Below, one piece after another: positions 32,179-32,932 of a stretch of DNA of 32,932 nt (its first letter is position 1; every line of letters starts with the position of its first letter). The translations under genes were made by a program, and so were the position numbers. The notes beneath the pieces were generated by a model. The model was given only the letters and a program-made list of their open reading frames with translations, had not been told where the DNA came from and did not search any database. This DNA comes from Bacilli bacterium (GTDB lineage: Bacteria > Bacillota_I > Bacilli_A > RFN20 > CAG-826), in contig JAKSVF010000018.1 in the NCBI GenBank assembly GCA_024408235.1, forward strand, positions 1 through 32,932, in the 5' to 3' direction.

Positions 32179-32207
32179 ATTATACAAGAAAATACATTTT
32201 CTTCAAA
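32179..32207 (-). promoter_or_regulatory. Promoter of the nfeD-SPFH operon with an internal dyad
   Basis: On the minus strand TTTGAA (32207-32202), 17 bp, TATAAT (32184-32179); TTGAAG at 16 bp is equivalent. The spacer holds AAGAAAAT-GT-ATTTTCTT, a perfect 8-bp dyad (32186-32203) placed where a bound repressor would block RNA polymerase. Confidence 0.68.
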
Positions 32208-32252
32208 CATATTCGAATCAAAATGTATAAATATGTATATTATGTAGAAAAC

Positions 32253-32279
32253 AAAAAAATCACCCAGAAGCTGGATGAT
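32253..32279 (-). terminator. Terminator of the rRNA operon
   Basis: On the minus strand ATCATCCAG and CTGGGTGAT form a 9-bp stem (one G-U) around CTT, followed by seven T. It is about 100 bases beyond the 5S gene and ahead of the nfeD operon promoter. Confidence 0.85.
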
Positions 32280-32327
32280 CTAATTGATAGTTATATATTT
32301 CAGGCGTTTTAAGGGACGTTGATATTC

Positions 32328-32354
32328 ATTATATAAGATGAATCAACGAATCAA
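32328..32354 (-). promoter_or_regulatory. Possible promoter for a short RNA between 5S rRNA and its terminator
   Basis: On the minus strand TTGATT (32354-32349) and a perfect TATAAT (32333-32328) are spaced by 15 bp (ATTGAT gives 16). Transcription from about 32321 to the 32253 terminator would give an RNA of about 70 bases. There is no open frame of note. This is speculative. Confidence 0.3.
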
Positions 32355-32379
32355 TAGAAATGTCCTATAAAAGAAAAAA

Positions 32380-32490
32380 GCCCGGCAACGCGCTACTTTC
32401 GCCCCCGAAGGAACTATCATCGCCACTGCGGTGCTTAACTTCTGTGTTCGGGATGGGAACAGGTGTGCCCACCGCGCCATCATCACCAGA
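32380..32490 (-). rRNA. rrf: 5S ribosomal RNA
   Basis: The minus strand from 32490 reads CTGGTGATGATGGCGCGG, then CACACCTGTTCCCATCCCG and AACACAGAAGTTAAGC, all standard 5S segments. The 3' end TGCCGGGC pairs with the 5' end to make helix I. The length is about 111 bases. Flanking sequences extend this helix (32372-32385 with 32486-32499), forming a precursor stem. End points are estimated by eye. Confidence 0.93.
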
Positions 32491-32613
32491 CTTTTTTCTA
32501 GAGATCTCAGTGTTCTCTGAAAACCGAATATTATCATAAACCGTTCTTCTGATAAGTGTTATATAAATCAAGCGACTTAGCTTACTCTTTTCTAAAAATT
32601 TATAGAATTAGTG

Positions 32614-32932
32614 AAATTAAGTCCTCGAGCTATTAGTAATGGTCTCCTGAACACATTGCTGTGCTTACAGATCCATCCTATCAACCTCCTGACTTAGGAG
32701 GGCTCTTACTTCTTTCGAATGGGAGTTCTCATCTTAGGGAGAGCTTCGCGCTTATATGCTTTCAGCGCTTATCTCGTCCGAGGGTAGCTACCCGGCCATG
32801 CTCCTGGCGGAACAACCGATATACCAGTGCCTCGTTAATCCTGGTCCTCTCGTACTAGGGACTAGACCCTTCAAAACTCCTACGCCCACGACAGATAGGG
32901 ACCAAACTGTCTCACGACGTTTTGAACCCAGC
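32614..32932 (-). rRNA. rrl: 23S ribosomal RNA, 3' portion (partial)
   Basis: The last 320 or so bases of 23S rRNA are present on the minus strand; the remainder lies beyond the right edge. The sarcin-ricin loop AGTACGAGAGGACC is at 32856-32843, and the 3' terminus reads CTAATAGCTCGAGGACTTAA, as in other Bacillota. The 123-bp spacer to 5S carries no tRNA gene. It holds an inverted repeat TTATCA/TGATAA and an A/T-rich tract, probably processing structures. Confidence 0.95.

Noticed and set aside
32491..32613. tRNA gene between 23S and 5S rRNA
   Set aside because: No cloverleaf, no TTCAA-type T-loop sequence and no acceptor pairing can be drawn in the 123-bp spacer.

Overview
The window reads as core chromosome of a Bacillota bacterium, probably class Bacilli near the Erysipelotrichia/RF39-like and Mollicutes-related lineages. 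The evidence is a Gram-positive PolC with its exonuclease inside the PHP domain, YlxM next to Ffh and FtsY, folate-type TrmFO, RbgA, an Asp23/FakA pair, and a gene order close to the yloU-to-polC region of Bacillus subtilis. Several genes stop at TGA within overlaps (rseP, lepB, rimM) and tryptophan is TGG, so the genetic code is standard and not the mycoplasma code. The lineage placement is an inference from memory of gene families and order.

Layout, read right to left because most genes are on the minus strand. First come the 3' end of a 23S rRNA, a 5S rRNA and the rRNA terminator (32.9-32.25 kb). Next is a three-gene membrane operon: unknown protein, NfeD, SPFH/flotillin-like protein (32.2-30.4 kb). 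Then asp23-fakA (30.2-28.2), recG-plsX-rnc-ftsY-ylxM-ffh (28.1-21.7), a four-gene cassette on the plus strand, rpsP-khpA-rimM-trmD (19.8-21.7), rplS (19.6-19.2), lepB-rbgA-rnhB-dprA (19.2-16.0), topA-trmFO-xerC (15.9-11.5) and rpsB-tsf (11.3-9.5). A plus-strand secreted protease and lipoprotein pair (8.0-9.3) is followed by pyrH-frr (7.9-6.6) and cdsA-dxr-rseP-polC (6.3-1; polC runs off the left edge).

The genes cover translation and its machinery (rpsB, tsf, frr, rpsP, rplS, rimM, trmD, trmFO, rbgA, rnc), protein export and membrane proteolysis (ffh, ylxM, ftsY, lepB, rseP), phospholipid and isoprenoid supply (fakA, plsX, cdsA, dxr), and DNA maintenance (polC, topA, recG, xerC, dprA, rnhB). 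Many neighbours overlap by 1-11 bp or lie within 4 bp, so translational coupling is likely. Eleven intrinsic terminators and about ten promoters can be read.

The most notable points are: (1) the rpsP-khpA-rimM-trmD block is inverted in place relative to the usual order; (2) several genes have a -10 box so close to the start codon that the mRNA would be leaderless or nearly so (recG, asp23, pyrH, lepB, perhaps cdsA); (3) two terminators sit inside gene clusters, one containing the ribosome binding site of dprA and one with the khpA stop codon in its loop; (4) a lineage-specific V8-like protease plus lipoprotein pair is inserted between tsf and pyrH. I found no CRISPR array, insertion sequence, tRNA gene, phage module or clearly new multi-gene system. 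No gene-free stretch exceeds 300 bases; the longest is 6317-6585.
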